A stretch of DNA of 64,000 nt from an uncultured Pseudomonadota bacterium (GTDB lineage: Bacteria; Pseudomonadota; Gammaproteobacteria; Burkholderiales; SG8-39): NCBI GenBank assembly GCA_903829815.1, contig CAIKRR010000076.1, forward strand, positions 1 through 64,000, written 5' to 3'. Made by a program: the position numbers and the translations under genes. The notes under the pieces were generated by a model. The model saw nothing but the letters and a program-made list of their open reading frames with translations, was not told the DNA's origin and searched no databases. Of this stretch, positions 38,301-47,544 are shown in pieces. Every line of letters starts with the position of its first letter. Within the stretch, counting starts at the first letter, position 1.

Positions 38301-41068
38301 ACGATGCCAGACCAGCCACGGTTCGTCGCCGGGCGATCGAAGTGGTTCGGGCCCGAGAACACAATCTGAAGAATGTGAGCGTGACGATCCCGCACGGGCA
38401 GTTCACCGTCGTCACCGGCGTATCGGGATCGGGCAAATCAACGCTGGCTTTCGACATCATCTTTGGCGAAGGGCAGCGGCGTTACCTCGAATCGCTCAAT
38501 GCTTACGCGCGCCAGTTCGTGCAGCCTGCCACGCGCCCCGATGCCGATGCGGTCTTCGGCATCCCGCCAGCGGTGGCGATCGAACAGCGCACGAGTCGTG
38601 GTGGCCGCAAGAGCACCGTGGCCACGCTCACCGAGATCTACCACTTCCTGCGACTGCTCTACGTGAAGCTGGGCGTTCAACACTGCCCCCGGGATGGCGC
38701 AGCCATTGAACCGCAAAGCTTCGATGCGATCGCAGCCCGCATCCTGCGCGACTATCGCGGTCAACATGTAGGTCTGCTGGCACCCTTGGTGACCAACCGC
38801 AAGGGCGTCTACACCGACCTGGCCAAGTGGGCCGCCAGTCACGGTTACACGCACCTGCGCGTGGATGGGGTGTTCATCCCCACCGCGCGCTGGCCGCGTC
38901 TGGATCGATTCCGCGAGCACAGCATCGAGCTGCCGGTTGCCGATATGGTGATCGAACCTGCGATCGAAACGCGTCTGCGCGAGGCCCTTGCGGTAGCCCT
39001 CGAGCATGGCAAAGGCGTGATGATGGTGCTCGAGCCGCTCGAGCGGCTGCGCAGCGCCATCGAGGCGGGCGATGCAGGCGGTGCCACCGCCTCGCTGCAG
39101 ACAGCGGTGTTCTCGACCCGCCGCGCCTGCCCCACCTGCGGGACGAGCTATCCGGACCTCGACCCACGACTGTTCTCGTTCAACTCGCGGCACGGCTGGT
39201 GTGCAAGCTGCTTTGGCACGGGCGCACGTCTGCCCGGCTTTGATGCCGAGCAGACCGGTGAAGAGGCTGGCTGGTTGGCGGGCGGTGCCAACGCCACACC
39301 CGAGGCTGTGCAGGAGACCTGCACGGCCTGCTCGGGCGAACGACTCAATCCTGTTGCACGCCATGTGCGCTTTCGCGACCTGTCGATCGGCGCGCTCACT
39401 GCCTTGCCAGTAGACGCACTCGCGCAATTCGTCAGCGCACTGCACCTGGGGCAGCGCGAAGGGGATATCGCGCGCGATCTGCTCGCCGAGATCGGTTCGC
39501 GACTTTCCTTCCTGTCAGATGTGGGACTGGGCTACCTTGCACTGGGCCGCTCGGCGCCGACACTCTCGGGCGGAGAAGCACAACGCATCAGGCTGGCGGC
39601 ACAACTCGGATCGAACCTGCGCGGGGTCTGCTATGTGCTCGACGAACCGACGATAGGCCTGCACCCACGTGACACACGGGTTCTGCTCGACACGCTTGCG
39701 CGTCTGCAGGCCAAAGGCAACACGCTTCTCGTCGTCGAGCATGACGAGGACACCATCCGGCGCGCTGACCATGTGATCGACCTGGGGCCCGGGGCTGGCT
39801 CCCGCGGTGGCGAGATCATCGCCAGCGGCACCGCCGCCGAGTTGCAGCAGCAGCCGGCATCGATCACCGGCCGCTATCTGCGTGAACCGCTGCGTCACCC
39901 GCTGTCGCCACGGCGATCGGTTGATGCCGACACGCCATCGATCGTCCTGCGTGGAGCCTGCCTGCACAACCTCAAGCAGGTCGATGCTCGCATCCCGCTG
40001 GGCCGACTGGTGGGCGTCACCGGTGTTTCAGGCTCTGGCAAGTCGACGCTCGCGCGCGACGTGCTGCTGGCACGACTCACGCATCACGTATCGGCATCAC
40101 GCACCCAGCTGCCCGCAGAACTGGGACAGATCGAGGGGCACGAGGCCATTGCGCGCGTGCTTGAAGTCGATCAGACCCCCATCGGGAAGACACCCCGCTC
40201 CTGCCCCGCCACCTACATCGGCTTCTGGGACACCATTCGCAAGCTCTTTGCCGACACGGCCGAGGCGCGCATGCGCGGCTACACCGCAGCCCGCTTCTCG
40301 TTCAATACCGGCGATGGCCGCTGTCCGGAATGCGAGGGGCAAGGCATGAAGACAGTCGAGATGAGCTTCCTGCCCGATGTCAAGGTGGGCTGCGATGCCT
40401 GCCGTGGTGCACGCTTCAACCCCGAGACGCTGTCGGTACGGTGGCGAGGACACTCGGCAGGTGAGCTCCTCGGGATGAGCGTCGATGAGGCCTTGCCCCT
40501 CTTCGAGGCTCACCCGTCGATCCATCACGCGCTCGCCCTGATGCGCGACGTCGGCCTGGGTTACCTGACGCTGGGGCAGAGCAGCCCGACCCTGTCAGGC
40601 GGCGAGGCGCAACGGATCAAGCTGGTGACCGAACTGGCACGGGTTCGCCCCGAGGCGGCAACGGCGCAGGCTGATCCGCGCCGCGGTCGCGGTGGCCCAC
40701 GCCAGTCGGTCTACATCCTGGATGAACCCACGGTGGGCCTGCACATGGCCGATGTCGAGAAGCTGATCCGAGTCCTCAACAGGCTGGTGGATGCCGGCAA
40801 CACGGTGGTGGTGGTCGAGCATGATCTCGACGTGATCGCAAGCGTCGACTGGATCATCGACATGGGACCCGAAGGTGGAGATGCGGGTGGACGCATCGTT
40901 GCCGAGGGCCCGCCCGAGCGCGTACGCTCGATGGGGGTCGCCTCGCATACGGCGCAGGTACTCGAGGAGTTCCTGCGCTCGCGCGAACGCCCGGCGAGGG
41001 CGATGCCCATGGGGGATCCGATGGGAGATCCGGTTGCATTGCCCAGTGCAACTCCGAGGTCACATTGA
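35333..41068 (+). CDS. uvrA: Giant UvrA-like protein with four ABC ATPase modules (tandem UvrA fusion)
   Basis: The 1911-residue product is about twice the length of standard UvrA (about 940). It contains two complete UvrA units in a row. Walker A motifs GVSGSGKS occur near residues 37, 661, 1028 and 1563. ABC signatures LSGGE occur near 510, 856, 1409 and 1752, each followed by a Walker B DEP (DEPSIGLHPRD, DEPTTGLHFDD, DEPTIGLHPRD, DEPTVGLHMAD). CxxC zinc modules recur in both halves, for example CPDCD/CEACRGFG, CPGCGGNGF/CPDCDGRRY, CPTCG/CASCFGTG and CPECEGQGM/CDACRGARF. Standard UvrA finds damage as a dimer, and this could be a covalent dimer. Long UvrA2-type proteins are known in Burkholderiales. 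Whether this one serves repair or drug tolerance is unknown. Confidence 0.93.
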   Translation: MPETYLRDAIRIRGARQHNLKGFDLDIPTGELLVVTGVSGSGKSSLVFDTLYAEGQRRYVETFSPYARQFLDRMDKPQVEHVDGIPPAIAIDQTNPVRTSRSTVGTMTELADHLKLLFARSARLHCRRCAQTVRRDTAADIAASMRDRAQAAGDPRVVITFPVDIPANFSEIEILASLERQGYSRVHARSSTRLDIIQDRLRIGSVEPARLAEAIESALQHGQGRIEVHPDAASTGGIDLAAPAALPRPAWPWRYSADLHCPDCDLRYSDPLPSHFSFNSAIGACEACRGFGRIIGVDFGLVVPDESKTLRGGAVRPWQTPSYSDCQQDMEKMARRDGIPLDLPWRDLTAEQRDWVIEGEGRWRDGKWYGIRRFFAWLETKAYKMHIRVLLSKYRAYSPCTACDGARLKLESLLWRIGTASPAAVGLGLAFRPQGVDWSEAARATLTGLSIHDLMLLPVARLAIFLNDWAARTALDEAATLVLTEIRSRLAYLDTVGLSYLTLDRQSRTLSGGEVQRINLTTALGTSLVNTLFVLDEPSIGLHPRDMGRVIEVMQRLRDAGNSLVVVEHDPQIMFAADRILDVGPGPGERGGNIVFFGNPADLAATPGSLTGDYLSGRRRVSLRTPLPVTGQPQISLRGASANNLRSIDIDIPLERLVCVTGVSGSGKSTLIEDTLYPALRKRKGKPVESAGAYASLSGDELIEDVVMIDQTPIGRTTRSNPASYVGGFDAIRERFARTPGARARHYSAGMFSFNSGNGRCPGCGGNGFEHVEMQFLSDVYLRCPDCDGRRYRAEVLEVTLESGDGVARSIADVLAMTVAEAIDWFCDDHEIVARLRPLARVGLDYLRLGQAVPTLSGGEAQRLKLAGHLADLGASRRGAKGKLFLFDEPTTGLHFDDVARLLGAFDELLAAGHSLVVIEHNLDVVSAADWVIDLGPEGGEGGGQLICAGTQETIRACPGSHTGRALTEYAQAFTDYATRAARHAALPAHDARPATVRRRAIEVVRAREHNLKNVSVTIPHGQFTVVTGVSGSGKSTLAFDIIFGEGQRRYLESLNAYARQFVQPATRPDADAVFGIPPAVAIEQRTSRGGRKSTVATLTEIYHFLRLLYVKLGVQHCPRDGAAIEPQSFDAIAARILRDYRGQHVGLLAPLVTNRKGVYTDLAKWAASHGYTHLRVDGVFIPTARWPRLDRFREHSIELPVADMVIEPAIETRLREALAVALEHGKGVMMVLEPLERLRSAIEAGDAGGATASLQTAVFSTRRACPTCGTSYPDLDPRLFSFNSRHGWCASCFGTGARLPGFDAEQTGEEAGWLAGGANATPEAVQETCTACSGERLNPVARHVRFRDLSIGALTALPVDALAQFVSALHLGQREGDIARDLLAEIGSRLSFLSDVGLGYLALGRSAPTLSGGEAQRIRLAAQLGSNLRGVCYVLDEPTIGLHPRDTRVLLDTLARLQAKGNTLLVVEHDEDTIRRADHVIDLGPGAGSRGGEIIASGTAAELQQQPASITGRYLREPLRHPLSPRRSVDADTPSIVLRGACLHNLKQVDARIPLGRLVGVTGVSGSGKSTLARDVLLARLTHHVSASRTQLPAELGQIEGHEAIARVLEVDQTPIGKTPRSCPATYIGFWDTIRKLFADTAEARMRGYTAARFSFNTGDGRCPECEGQGMKTVEMSFLPDVKVGCDACRGARFNPETLSVRWRGHSAGELLGMSVDEALPLFEAHPSIHHALALMRDVGLGYLTLGQSSPTLSGGEAQRIKLVTELARVRPEAATAQADPRRGRGGPRQSVYILDEPTVGLHMADVEKLIRVLNRLVDAGNTVVVVEHDLDVIASVDWIIDMGPEGGDAGGRIVAEGPPERVRSMGVASHTAQVLEEFLRSRERPARAMPMGDPMGDPVALPSATPRSH

Positions 41069-41154
41069 TCATGCGTTGAGCCTGGACGAATCCGGCATGA
41101 TCGCCCGACCATGCCCTTGAAGCACCCTGACTTGCCTGACGAGGAATGTCTTTC

Positions 41155-43866
41155 ATGCGCGACCCCCTTCCCCAGACCATACGCCTGTCGGACTACCAGC
41201 CACCGGCCTGGCTCGCGCCATCGATCGACCTCACCATCACGATCGATGGCGAGATCGCCGAGGTGCTGGCCCGAACCCGATTCGAGCGCAATCCGGCCTC
41301 GCTCGATCACACCGGACCGCTGGTGCTTGACGGCGATGCGATCGAACCGGCGGCAATCATGGTCAACGGTGCGGCAGCAGCGCCAGGCACCTGGCACCTG
41401 GATCAGGACCGACTCATCATCGAACCACCCGACGATGCCTTCGAACTGACCATCCGGACCCTGCTCAAACCGGCTGAAAACACGCAACTGATGGGGCTCT
41501 ATGCCTCGCAAAGCGGCCTCTTCACCCAATGCGAAGCCCAGGGCTTTCGTCGCATCACCTTTGCCCTGGATCGCCCCGACGTGATGTCACGCTACACGGT
41601 GACGCTGCATGCCGAGCGCACCTCGCATCCGGTCCTGCTCTCGAATGGCAATTTCGACGCGGGCGGGGATGCACCCGGGGGGCGCCACTGGACACGCTGG
41701 GTCGATCCCTTTCCCAAGCCCTCCTACCTCTTTGCGCTGGTCGCCGGCCGACTCGATGTGCTCGAAGATCACTACATCACCCTGTCCGGTCGGCGCGTCG
41801 GTCTGTTCGTATATGTCGAACCGGGCAAGCTCGACCAGTGTGCCTTCGCCATGGAAGCGCTGAAGAAGGCGGCGCGCTGGGACGAGACGGTGTTTGGCCG
41901 CGAATTCGACCTCGAACGCTATTCGATCGTGGCCGTCGGTGACTTCAACATGGGCGCCATGGAAAACAAGGGGCTCAACATCTTCAACACGAAATTCGTG
42001 CTGGCTCGGCCGGACATCGCCACCGACAAGGACTTCGAGAACATCGACCGCGTCGTGGCTCACGAATACTTCCACAACTGGACCGGCAACCGCGTCACCT
42101 GCCGCGACTGGTTCCAGTTATCGCTCAAGGAAGGCCTCACGGTCTTTCGCGACCAGGAATTCGGTGCCGATCACTATTCGCGGCCGGTGCAGCGCATTCA
42201 GGAGGTGCGCACCCTGCGTGCTGCCCAGTTCCCCGAAGATGCCGGCCCGATGGCGCATCCGATACGGCCCGCTGCGTATATGGAGATCAGCAACTTCTAC
42301 ACGGCAACGGTGTACGAAAAGGGCGCTGAAGTGGTGCGCATGATCCATACGCTGCTCGGTCCGCAGCGTTTCCGCGCCGGCATGGATCTGTACTTTGCCC
42401 GGCACGATGGTCAGGCAGTCACCACCGAAGACTTCGTCTCAGCCATGGCCGATGCCTCCGGCGTGGATCTCGTTCAATTCAGCCGCTGGTACGAGAGCGC
42501 GGGTACGCCCCGACTGGCCGTCACGGCGATACACGATGCAGCAACCGCCACACTGTCGCTCACCGTTCGTCAGTCCTCGCCAGTCACGGCCTACGATCGC
42601 CAGAACGACACGAGCGCAGCACCTGCGAGCGACTCGATCGTGACTGCCAAGGCCCCCTTGCATATCCCGCTGGCGATCGGACTGGTTGGCCGCGATGGAC
42701 GAGATCTGGGCCTGCGGCTTGCCGGAGAACCCCCCCTCGCCAGCGACACGAGTGTGCGGGAACGCACCCGAGTGCTCTCGGTGACACAGGCCGAGCAGAC
42801 CTTCGTGTTCCACGAGGTACCCGAACGTCCGGTTCCATCACTGTTGCGCGAATTCTCGGCACCCGTGATTCTCGATCATGAGCAGACGGTGGCGGATCTG
42901 GCTCATCTGATGGCGCACGATTCGAACGCCTTCGCGCGCTGGGAAGCCGGGCAGCGTCTGGCGGCTGTGGCGATCCTCGGCGCGATCAATGCTCCTGATG
43001 CGTCGACCACGCATGCCGCAACCGCGGGCCTGGTCGAGGCAATCGGGCGACTGCTCGAGGACGCACTCGATGACCCGGCCTTCGCGGCCGAGGCCGTGAC
43101 ACTGCCATCGGAGGCTTCGCTGGCAGAGCAGATGGCAACGGTCGATCCAGAGGCGCTCCACCAGGCGCGTCGTGCGCTGCGCCAGAGCGTTGCGCGCGCG
43201 CATCGCGCACGCCTGCTGGAACTCCACCGCGCGCTGGCACCCCAAGGACCCTACTCGCCGGCGGCGGCCAGTGCCGGCCGGCGGTCGCTGCGAAACGCAG
43301 CACTGGGATTCCTGCTCGACCTCGACCACGATCAGGAAGCGATCGCGTTGTGCAACCAGCAATTCGACAGCGCCGACAACATGACCGATGCCATCGCGGC
43401 TCTGGGGTTGCTGGCGGGCATCGATCACCCCTCGCGACTGATGGCGCTCGAGCACTTCGCCACCCGCTGGCAGGGTGAAGCGCTGGTGATGGACAAGTGG
43501 TTCGCGGCCCAGGCGACATCGCGCCTGCCCGCCACACTGGATGCGGTGCGCGGCCTCATGCACCACGCGGCATTCGACATCCGCAATCCGAACAAGGTGC
43601 GAGCGCTGATCGGCTCGTTCTGCCACGCCAATCATCGTCACTTTCATGCTGTCGATGGCTCGGGCTACGCGTTCTGTGCAGCACAGGTGATTGCACTCGA
43701 TGCCCTGAACCCGCAGGTCGCGGCGCGACTGGCGCGCGCCTTCGACCGCTGGCGGCGGTTCGACGCACCGCGCGTGGCCTCGGCTCGCCAGGCACTCGTC
43801 TCGATACAGACGCATCCGGGACTCTCGCGCGACGTGACCGAGATCATTGCACGCGCGCTGGCGTGA
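41155..43866 (+). CDS. pepN: PepN, aminopeptidase N (M1 metallopeptidase)
   Basis: PepN removes N-terminal residues from peptides in the cytosol. It has the zinc motif HEYFHNWTGNRVTCRDWFQL with the third ligand in the following SLKEG (HExxH-x18-E, near residues 303-325) and the exopeptidase motif VGDFNMGAMENKGLNIFN. The C-terminal helical domain is complete, giving 903 residues from the ATG at 41155. That start is preferred because GAGGA lies 9 bp before it. The tracked ATG at 41146 directly abuts the GAGGA. It follows the giant uvrA gene by 86 bp and is followed by an HDOD gene. Confidence 0.97.
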   Translation: MRDPLPQTIRLSDYQPPAWLAPSIDLTITIDGEIAEVLARTRFERNPASLDHTGPLVLDGDAIEPAAIMVNGAAAAPGTWHLDQDRLIIEPPDDAFELTIRTLLKPAENTQLMGLYASQSGLFTQCEAQGFRRITFALDRPDVMSRYTVTLHAERTSHPVLLSNGNFDAGGDAPGGRHWTRWVDPFPKPSYLFALVAGRLDVLEDHYITLSGRRVGLFVYVEPGKLDQCAFAMEALKKAARWDETVFGREFDLERYSIVAVGDFNMGAMENKGLNIFNTKFVLARPDIATDKDFENIDRVVAHEYFHNWTGNRVTCRDWFQLSLKEGLTVFRDQEFGADHYSRPVQRIQEVRTLRAAQFPEDAGPMAHPIRPAAYMEISNFYTATVYEKGAEVVRMIHTLLGPQRFRAGMDLYFARHDGQAVTTEDFVSAMADASGVDLVQFSRWYESAGTPRLAVTAIHDAATATLSLTVRQSSPVTAYDRQNDTSAAPASDSIVTAKAPLHIPLAIGLVGRDGRDLGLRLAGEPPLASDTSVRERTRVLSVTQAEQTFVFHEVPERPVPSLLREFSAPVILDHEQTVADLAHLMAHDSNAFARWEAGQRLAAVAILGAINAPDASTTHAATAGLVEAIGRLLEDALDDPAFAAEAVTLPSEASLAEQMATVDPEALHQARRALRQSVARAHRARLLELHRALAPQGPYSPAAASAGRRSLRNAALGFLLDLDHDQEAIALCNQQFDSADNMTDAIAALGLLAGIDHPSRLMALEHFATRWQGEALVMDKWFAAQATSRLPATLDAVRGLMHHAAFDIRNPNKVRALIGSFCHANHRHFHAVDGSGYAFCAAQVIALDALNPQVAARLARAFDRWRRFDAPRVASARQALVSIQTHPGLSRDVTEIIARALA

Positions 43867-43961
43867 GATAAGTCTCGGTCCACGATCGAATCTGCCTTGT
43901 CTTGCCGCTTGTTGGCCGATATGAAGGGTTGGCATCGGCAAGGCAGACGACAGGTAGAGAC

Positions 43962-44822
43962 ATGCTCACAAGCGCATTGCCCGGACTGACCGACTGGACT
44001 GCGCAACTGGCCGACACGGCACTTCCGGTACTGCGTCGAACCTGGCGCCGGATCGATGTGCTGACACAGGCGGCCGAGGAGACCAGCGCGCGCGATCTGG
44101 CCACGACGATTGCCAGTGACCCGCTGGCCACTCTGCGGCTCTTCGCCTTCATGGCGAGCCACCGGCAAGCGCGTCAACTGACCGAGATCACCAGCGTCGA
44201 GGGCTGCGTGGTGATGGCAGGTGTCCCGCCACTGCTGGATGACTTCGGCGCGGCACCTCAGATCGAGGACTATCTGCATGGTCGACCAGAAGCGCTGCGC
44301 GGCTTGTTACGCGTGGTGCGTCGATCGCATCACGCGGCACGACTCGCCTGGCTATTCGGCGCATGGCGCAACGACCACGACCCGGGCGCATTGGCAACCG
44401 CAGCGCTGCTGCACGACTTTGTCGAAACGCTGCTCTGGGCAGTAGCCCCCGACCTCGCGCTCCAGATGGACAGGCGCTTGCGCGAGGACTCGACGCTGCG
44501 CAGTCGCGTGGCGCAGCGGGCGGTACTCAATGTCGAGGTGAACGAGTTGCAGGTCGCACTCGCTTCGATCTGGCAATTGCCCGAACTCTACCGGGAGATG
44601 ATGGATGATTCGTCGGCACGCCACCCGCGCGCCCTGCTGGTCGTCCATACGGTGGCGCTTGCCCGTCATGCCGCGCTGGGCTGGGACAACGCCGCACTGC
44701 CAGACGACTACCGCGCTCTGGGCGGCTTGCTCAACACGAGCCCGGAACGGGTGCGAGCCATGGCCGAACCCCAGCAAGAGGGGCTGCGGGCCGATGTCGC
44801 CGACGAGGACAGCCCGCACTGA
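43962..44822 (+). CDS. HDOD-domain signalling protein
   Basis: This 286-residue soluble protein has an HDOD-like helical domain: TTIASDPLATLRLFAFMASHR, EITSVEGCVVMAGVPPLLDDF, and HDPGALATAALLHDFVETLLWAVAPDLALQM. Some HD residues are retained in LLHDF, but the full metal-binding HD phosphodiesterase set is not evident, so it is probably a regulatory rather than enzymatic module. The start at 43962 has AGGTAGAG upstream. The tracked ORF begins 20 codons earlier. It has no attached GGDEF, EAL or receiver domain, and its partner is unknown. Confidence 0.8.
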   Translation: MLTSALPGLTDWTAQLADTALPVLRRTWRRIDVLTQAAEETSARDLATTIASDPLATLRLFAFMASHRQARQLTEITSVEGCVVMAGVPPLLDDFGAAPQIEDYLHGRPEALRGLLRVVRRSHHAARLAWLFGAWRNDHDPGALATAALLHDFVETLLWAVAPDLALQMDRRLREDSTLRSRVAQRAVLNVEVNELQVALASIWQLPELYREMMDDSSARHPRALLVVHTVALARHAALGWDNAALPDDYRALGGLLNTSPERVRAMAEPQQEGLRADVADEDSPH

Positions 44823-44904
44823 TTGGCGGACGACTGCGGGGCAATCGCAGCGCGTACCCGGCGAGTACCCGGCAGGATGATCGAATTCGGAGGAAAATAC
44901 GGCG

Positions 44905-46137
44905 GTGGACGCCTCACCCGACCCTGCCGCCTCACCTGACCCCGCGACGGCCGACGCCACCGGCCGCCGCGCCCTGATCACGTTGATCGCATTGACGGTG
45001 CTCGTGCACATCGTCTTCAACGGTTCACGCATCACGATCTCGCTCTACGCCATCTCTCTGGGCGCCGCACCGGCCACAGTGGGTCTGTTGCTTGGCCTGT
45101 TTGGCGCACTGCCGATGATCTTCTCGATCTCTGCCGGTCGGGTGATAGACCGGATCGGCGCACGAACACCCATGGTGACCGGCGCCATCATGGCCAGCGT
45201 CGGCGCACTGAGCGTTCCTCTGGTGCCGGGGTTGAATACGCTCTACTTTGCCAGCACGATGATCGGCGCCGGTTTCATGCTGTTCCAGATCGCCCAGCAG
45301 AACGTCGCGGGCTACATCGGCCGGCCGGAACAACGGGCGCTGAATTTCAGCCTGATCGCACTGGGCTTTTCGGTCTCCAACCTCATCGGCCCGCTGCTGG
45401 CGGGCGCGCTCATCGACCATGTCGGATCGGTCATGACCTTTGCCGCCATTGGCTGGATGCCGCTGGTAACCGCGGCCTGCCTTGCGTGGGGGATTCCGGC
45501 ACTACCCACGATCCCGAAGGCAAGGACACGAGAGCGTCGGCACCTCTTCGAGCTGTTCATGCATCGGGAGTTGCGCTTCGTCTACCTGAGCACGGGCCTG
45601 GTGTCGATGGCCTGGGATCTCTATGTGTTCGTGATGCCGATCTACTGCTCTCGCATCGGGCTGTCGGCCACGCGCATCGGCCTGGTGATCGGCACCTTTG
45701 CATTCGCGACCTTCCTGGTTCGCACCGCCATCCCGATGCTGGTGCGACGACTCAATGCCTGGCAGATGTTGCGCATGGCGCTGGGGGTGAGCAGCGCGGT
45801 CTACTTCCTGTTTCCACTCACCGACCAGACGACCCTGCTGATGGTCCTGTCCTTTGTTCTCGGTCTGGGCCTTGGCAGCGCGCAGCCGATGGTGATGGCC
45901 TTGCTGCACGACACCACCCCCGAGGGACGCGTGGGCGAAGCAGTGGGGCTGCGCTCGACCTTGATGAACACCAGCCAGACGGGTCTGCCGCTGATGTTCG
46001 GGCTGCTCGGTTCGGCACTGGGCATGACCCCGGTCTTCTGGACCGTGGCTGCGCTGCAGTTGGCAGGCTGCGAGATGATCCGACGGCATCACGCTCGGCA
46101 GCAGGTCGATCGACTGAAGAGCGCGCACCGAGACTGA
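44905..46137 (+). CDS. MFS transporter
   Basis: This is a 410-residue major facilitator carrier with about twelve membrane helices. The loop after helix 2 reads SAGRVIDRIGARTPMV, a version of the MFS motif A, and a related LVRRLNAWQMLRMALG segment appears in the second half. The start is GTG with GGAGG 11 bp upstream. The first 25 residues are polar (DASPDPAASPDPATADATG). Sequence features resemble drug/organic-solute exporters such as YfcJ-type proteins, but no substrate can be assigned. A strong terminator follows. Confidence 0.87.
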   Translation: MDASPDPAASPDPATADATGRRALITLIALTVLVHIVFNGSRITISLYAISLGAAPATVGLLLGLFGALPMIFSISAGRVIDRIGARTPMVTGAIMASVGALSVPLVPGLNTLYFASTMIGAGFMLFQIAQQNVAGYIGRPEQRALNFSLIALGFSVSNLIGPLLAGALIDHVGSVMTFAAIGWMPLVTAACLAWGIPALPTIPKARTRERRHLFELFMHRELRFVYLSTGLVSMAWDLYVFVMPIYCSRIGLSATRIGLVIGTFAFATFLVRTAIPMLVRRLNAWQMLRMALGVSSAVYFLFPLTDQTTLLMVLSFVLGLGLGSAQPMVMALLHDTTPEGRVGEAVGLRSTLMNTSQTGLPLMFGLLGSALGMTPVFWTVAALQLAGCEMIRRHHARQQVDRLKSAHRD

Positions 46138-46192
46138 AGCACCGACAGGTCTGATGCGGGTTCGCGCAGGATGCAGGATCAGGCGGGCATGA

Positions 46193-46225
46193 AAAAAGCC
46201 GGGGAGCCTGCCTCCCCGGCTTTTT
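46193..46225. terminator. Bidirectional intrinsic terminator
   Basis: AAAAAGCCGGGGAG pairs perfectly with CTCCCCGGCTTTTT around a 5-nt loop, giving a T tract on either strand. It separates the MFS gene from the convergent SWIB gene and should stop transcription from both sides. Confidence 0.93.
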
Positions 46226-46255
46226 CCTGTCGGTCAGAGACCGTGAGCGCGTGGC

Positions 46256-46636
46256 CTACTTGAGGTGTGCGCTGATCAGCTTGGTCATCTCGAACATGTC
46301 GACGACCTTCTTGCCACCGAACACGGCTGCAAGCTTGGCATCGGCATTGATGCTGCGCTTGTTCTTCGCATCCTGCAGCTTGTTCTTCTTGATGTATTCC
46401 CACACCTTGCTGGTGACTTCGGTACGCGGCAGGGCCTTCGCACCGACGATGGCAGCCAGTTCGGCCGACGGGGTCAGCGGCTTCATGAATGCAGCATTGG
46501 GCGTGCGCTTGGCTGCTGCTTTCTTGGCCGGAGCCTTCTTGGCGGGGACTGTCTTCGCAGCCACTTTCTTGGCCGGGACTTTCTTGGCCGGGGCTTTTTT
46601 CGCCGGGGCCTTCTTTGCTGCTTTCTTGGTTGCCAT
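46256..46636 (-). CDS. SWIB/MDM2-domain protein with lysine-rich histone-H1-like tail
   Basis: The 126-residue protein starts at the ATG at 46636. Residues 2-47 are an AKK/PAKK repeat tail (MATKKAAKKAPAKKAPAKK and onward), like the C-terminal tails of histone H1 and bacterial HU/H1-like proteins. The rest is a compact SWIB domain: FMKPLTPSAELAAIVG, LPRTEVTSKVWEYIKKNKLQD, and a C-terminal VVDMFEMTKLISAHLK. Such proteins occur in betaproteobacteria and chlamydiae and are presumed chromatin-associated, though function is not settled. It is monocistronic, ending at the bidirectional terminator. Confidence 0.92.
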   Translation of the reverse strand: MATKKAAKKAPAKKAPAKKVPAKKVAAKTVPAKKAPAKKAAAKRTPNAAFMKPLTPSAELAAIVGAKALPRTEVTSKVWEYIKKNKLQDAKNKRSINADAKLAAVFGGKKVVDMFEMTKLISAHLK

Positions 46637-46905
46637 GTACAGGAATCTCCAATAGAGAACCGGATTTGCCGGGGACCTCACGCACCAACGCAAGGGGCCG
46701 CTGGAGAATGCCCCTGCAAGATTTGTTTGTCAATTACGCGACAGAGTGAAATCGCACTCGTTTCCCTATGAGAATCGACGATGACGTGCACGCTACACGC
46801 AACAGTCGTCCACCGACTGCACAAGGTGCATGACCCGATACCCGGGGACCGCGATTGCGCGCGCTAGAATCTGACAACCTCAGTTGCTGCCAACGGGACC
46901 GTTCC

Positions 46906-47544
46906 ATGACCCTGCCTCTGGCCGATCTTCGGCGCGAATACACCCATGCAAGCCTCGACTCGGCTGATGTGGCCACCGATCCGATCGAGCAGTTCTCGGC
47001 ATGGATGGGGCAAGCCCTCGACGCTGCCGTTGCCGAGCCCACGGCAATGGCGCTCGCCACCGTCAACACGCAAGGCCATCCGGTATCGCGCATCGTCCTG
47101 CTCAAGGGCTTTGACGCAAGCGGACTGGTGTTCTACACCAACTACCAGAGTGCCAAAGGCCGCGAGTTGGCAGCACATCCGCATGCAGCCGCGCTCTTCT
47201 TCTGGGTCGAACTCGAGCGCCAGGTGCGCGTCGAAGGAACGATCGAACAGGTATCGGCAGCACAGTCAGATGCCTACTTTGCGAGCCGTCCTCTGGGCAG
47301 CCGAATCGGCGCAATAGCCTCGCCACAGAGCGAGGTGGTACCTGACCGACTGGCGCTCGAGCAGCGATACGCGTTGACTGCATCACTGCAGGGCGAGGCA
47401 CCCGTACGTCCAGACCACTGGGGCGGCTACCGACTCAGGCCGGAACGGCTCGAATTCTGGCAAGGCCGTCCCAACCGCTTGCACGACCGCATCGCCTATC
47501 GTCGGACAAGCGACGGCTGGACCATCGAACGACTGGCGCCATGA
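46906..47544 (+). CDS. pdxH: PdxH, pyridoxamine/pyridoxine 5'-phosphate oxidase
   Basis: This FMN enzyme makes pyridoxal phosphate. The product is 212 residues from the ATG at 46906 ([18 protein letters not shown]). The family motifs are complete: [77 protein letters not shown], and the C-terminal [27 protein letters not shown] with the substrate-binding arginines. A TAGAAT hexamer about 40 bp upstream could be its -10. It is translationally coupled (ATGA) to the DUF423 gene. Confidence 0.97.
   Translation: MTLPLADLRREYTHASLDSADVATDPIEQFSAWMGQALDAAVAEPTAMALATVNTQGHPVSRIVLLKGFDASGLVFYTNYQSAKGRELAAHPHAAALFFWVELERQVRVEGTIEQVSAAQSDAYFASRPLGSRIGAIASPQSEVVPDRLALEQRYALTASLQGEAPVRPDHWGGYRLRPERLEFWQGRPNRLHDRIAYRRTSDGWTIERLAP

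Noticed and set aside
41064-41080. A possible FNR half-site (TTGAT) before pepN.
   Set aside because: The second half is CGTTG instead of ATCAA, so only one half-site is present.
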